DNA of 48,255 nucleotides from Acidobacteriota bacterium (GTDB lineage: Bacteria > Acidobacteriota > Terriglobia > Terriglobales > Acidobacteriaceae), in the NCBI GenBank assembly GCA_021836865.1, contig JAKBHH010000019.1, forward strand, positions 1 through 48,255. The letters run 5' to 3'. The first letter of the stretch is position 1. Every line of letters starts with the position of its first letter. This document shows positions 47,423-48,255 of this stretch, in pieces. The notes below the pieces were generated by a model, which was not told the origin of the DNA, made no database searches, and saw only the letters and a program-made list of their open reading frames with translations. A program made the position numbers and the translations under genes.

Positions 47423-48184
47423 ATGAGTGAATGTCCTATCTGCGGTGGTGTCGGGCTGGTTCAGGCTGTTTCCACTTCTGGCCATTGGGTGACGCACGCG
47501 TGTGAGTGCCAGCAGATGCAGCGGTACCACCGGCGTCTGGCGGCGGCGCAGATTCCGGAGCGCTATCGTCACTGCTCGCTGGACACCTATGAGACGGCCT
47601 TCAATGGAGCGAATCCTTCCCTGGCCCATGCTCTGCTTCATGCGCGCAAGTTTGCCGAGGCTTATCCGATTGATACGGCGGGCAACGGGCTTCTGTTCGT
47701 GGGCACGGCGGGGCTGGGCAAGACGCACCTGGCGGTGGGCGTGCTACAGCGGTTGGTGCAGGAGCGTGGCGTGAAAGGGCTGTTTTGCGACTACCGGGAG
47801 CTTCTCAAGAAGATCCAGAACAGCTATAACCCGCAGGTGAATACGACGGAGCTGGAGTTGCTGAAGCCGATTTTTGCGGCCGAGGTGCTGGTGCTGGACG
47901 ATCTCGGCGCGCAGAAGCCGAACGAGTGGGTGTGGGACACGGTGGCACTCATTCTGAACACTCGCTATAACGACCGGCAGACGACGATCATAACGACCAA
48001 CTATCCGGATCAGCCGGCGGGGTCTGGCTTCAAGGCGGAAGGGAACAAGCCAGCCCGCAATGAAGACACGCTGGGAGACCGGATCGGAGACAGGATGCGC
48101 TCCCGGCTGGCGGAGATGTGCGTGCGCGTGGAGATGAACGGCGTGGATTTTCGCCAGACGGTGAAGCGGGCGCGGTTCGGGTGA
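47423..48184 (+). CDS. DnaC/IstB-like AAA+ ATPase
   Basis: The protein (253 residues from ATG 47423, GAAGAG upstream) has an N-terminal cysteine cluster (CPICGG and CECQQM), probably zinc-binding. The AAA+ core has Walker A GTAGLGKTHL, Walker B VLVLDDLGA and sensor motif TIITTNYPD, then an arginine-rich end (RIGDRMRSRLAEM). This is the DnaC/DnaI helicase-loader or IstB-like group. No istA or transposase gene accompanies it, and replication proteins are not adjacent in the window, so a loader role is plausible but not shown. A short gene start follows 41 bases later on the same strand. Confidence 0.9.
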   Translation: MSECPICGGVGLVQAVSTSGHWVTHACECQQMQRYHRRLAAAQIPERYRHCSLDTYETAFNGANPSLAHALLHARKFAEAYPIDTAGNGLLFVGTAGLGKTHLAVGVLQRLVQERGVKGLFCDYRELLKKIQNSYNPQVNTTELELLKPIFAAEVLVLDDLGAQKPNEWVWDTVALILNTRYNDRQTTIITTNYPDQPAGSGFKAEGNKPARNEDTLGDRIGDRMRSRLAEMCVRVEMNGVDFRQTVKRARFG

Positions 48185-48225
48185 GGGGCATTTCTTGGTC
48201 AATGCGGCATCGCCAGGAGGATTTG

Positions 48226-48255
48226 ATGCGCAGAACGCTGGACTTGCTGGGCTGG
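48226..48255 (+). CDS. Start of a further gene (truncated by the window end)
   Basis: ATG 48226 is preceded by a perfect AGGAGG (48215-48220) at five bases. Only ten codons are visible (MRRTLDLLGW), too few to identify the product. The gene probably belongs to the same unit as the DnaC-like gene. Confidence 0.55.
   Translation, partial: MRRTLDLLGW

Noticed and set aside
47114-47728. 204-residue minus-strand frame overlapping the DnaC-like gene
   Set aside because: Mostly antisense to the DnaC-like gene and ends in the REP-like repeat; no recognisable domain.
47423-48184. IstB helper of an IS21-type insertion sequence
   Set aside because: No istA, inverted-repeat ends or target duplication are visible around the gene.

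Overview
The window (about 60% GC, densely packed, mostly with ATGA-type gene overlaps) looks like chromosome of an Acidobacteriota member, probably class Terriglobia. I infer this from the mix of gene families: several CRTAC1/ASPIC-UnbV proteins, a DUF4382/DUF5666-type lipoprotein, a RAYT-type transposase relic beside a REP-like palindrome, a giant PIG-L protein and SGNH hydrolases. There are no rRNA or tRNA genes, CRISPR arrays, intact insertion sequences or phage genes that I can see.

Layout. (1) 137-9095, all minus strand: RNase J, a PLP-dependent threonine/serine dehydratase, an SH3/TPR-like secreted protein, UppP, FtsK/SpoIIIE and two response regulators, one fused to an Hpt domain. This is housekeeping RNA turnover, cell-envelope and chromosome-segregation work plus phosphorelay output. 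(2) 9239-12345: a secreted GH18 chitinase, convergent with a Gfo/Idh/MocA oxidoreductase and DapD (lysine/diaminopimelate). (3) 12346-13165: a gap without a recognisable gene. (4) 13166-16580, minus: a three-gene nucleotide-sugar operon (CapD/LegB-like dehydratase, NeuC/LegG-like 2-epimerase, DegT aminotransferase) for an amino sugar of a surface glycan. (5) 16729-31239, plus: nine genes in series. A TPR-FG-GAP-ASPIC giant is translationally coupled to an amidase. After a 175 bp gap come a short DAHP synthase, a hydrazine-synthase-alpha-like haem protein, a CRTAC1 protein, a YVTN propeller fused to a MauG-like dihaem domain, another beta-propeller, a RidA-family protein and an orphan two-part periplasmic binding protein. 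The last seven overlap or nearly touch and end at a perfect 14 bp hairpin. (6) 31322-36347, minus: a porin-like beta-barrel and a 950-residue PIG-L protein. (7) 36388-40319, plus: an APC permease, a long leader with a strong sigma-70-like promoter, and a sigma-54 activator. (8) 40638-46119: a lipoprotein, thiolase, Dus, ribosomal protein L31 and an SGNH hydrolase. (9) 46120-47422: a degraded stretch with two pseudogene relics and REP-like repeats. (10) 47423 to the end: a DnaC-like ATPase and the first codons of another gene.

The most interesting part is region 5. It holds an HzsA-type domain protein and an HzsB/HzsC-like propeller-dihaem fusion in one apparent operon with predicted periplasmic propellers, a RidA homologue lacking the usual arginine, and a substrate-binding protein without a transporter. 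The domain architecture resembles the anammox hydrazine synthase, but the haem site departs from it at a key position. I read it as an uncharacterised periplasmic redox system, possibly acting on a nitrogen compound; the chemistry is not determined by the sequence.
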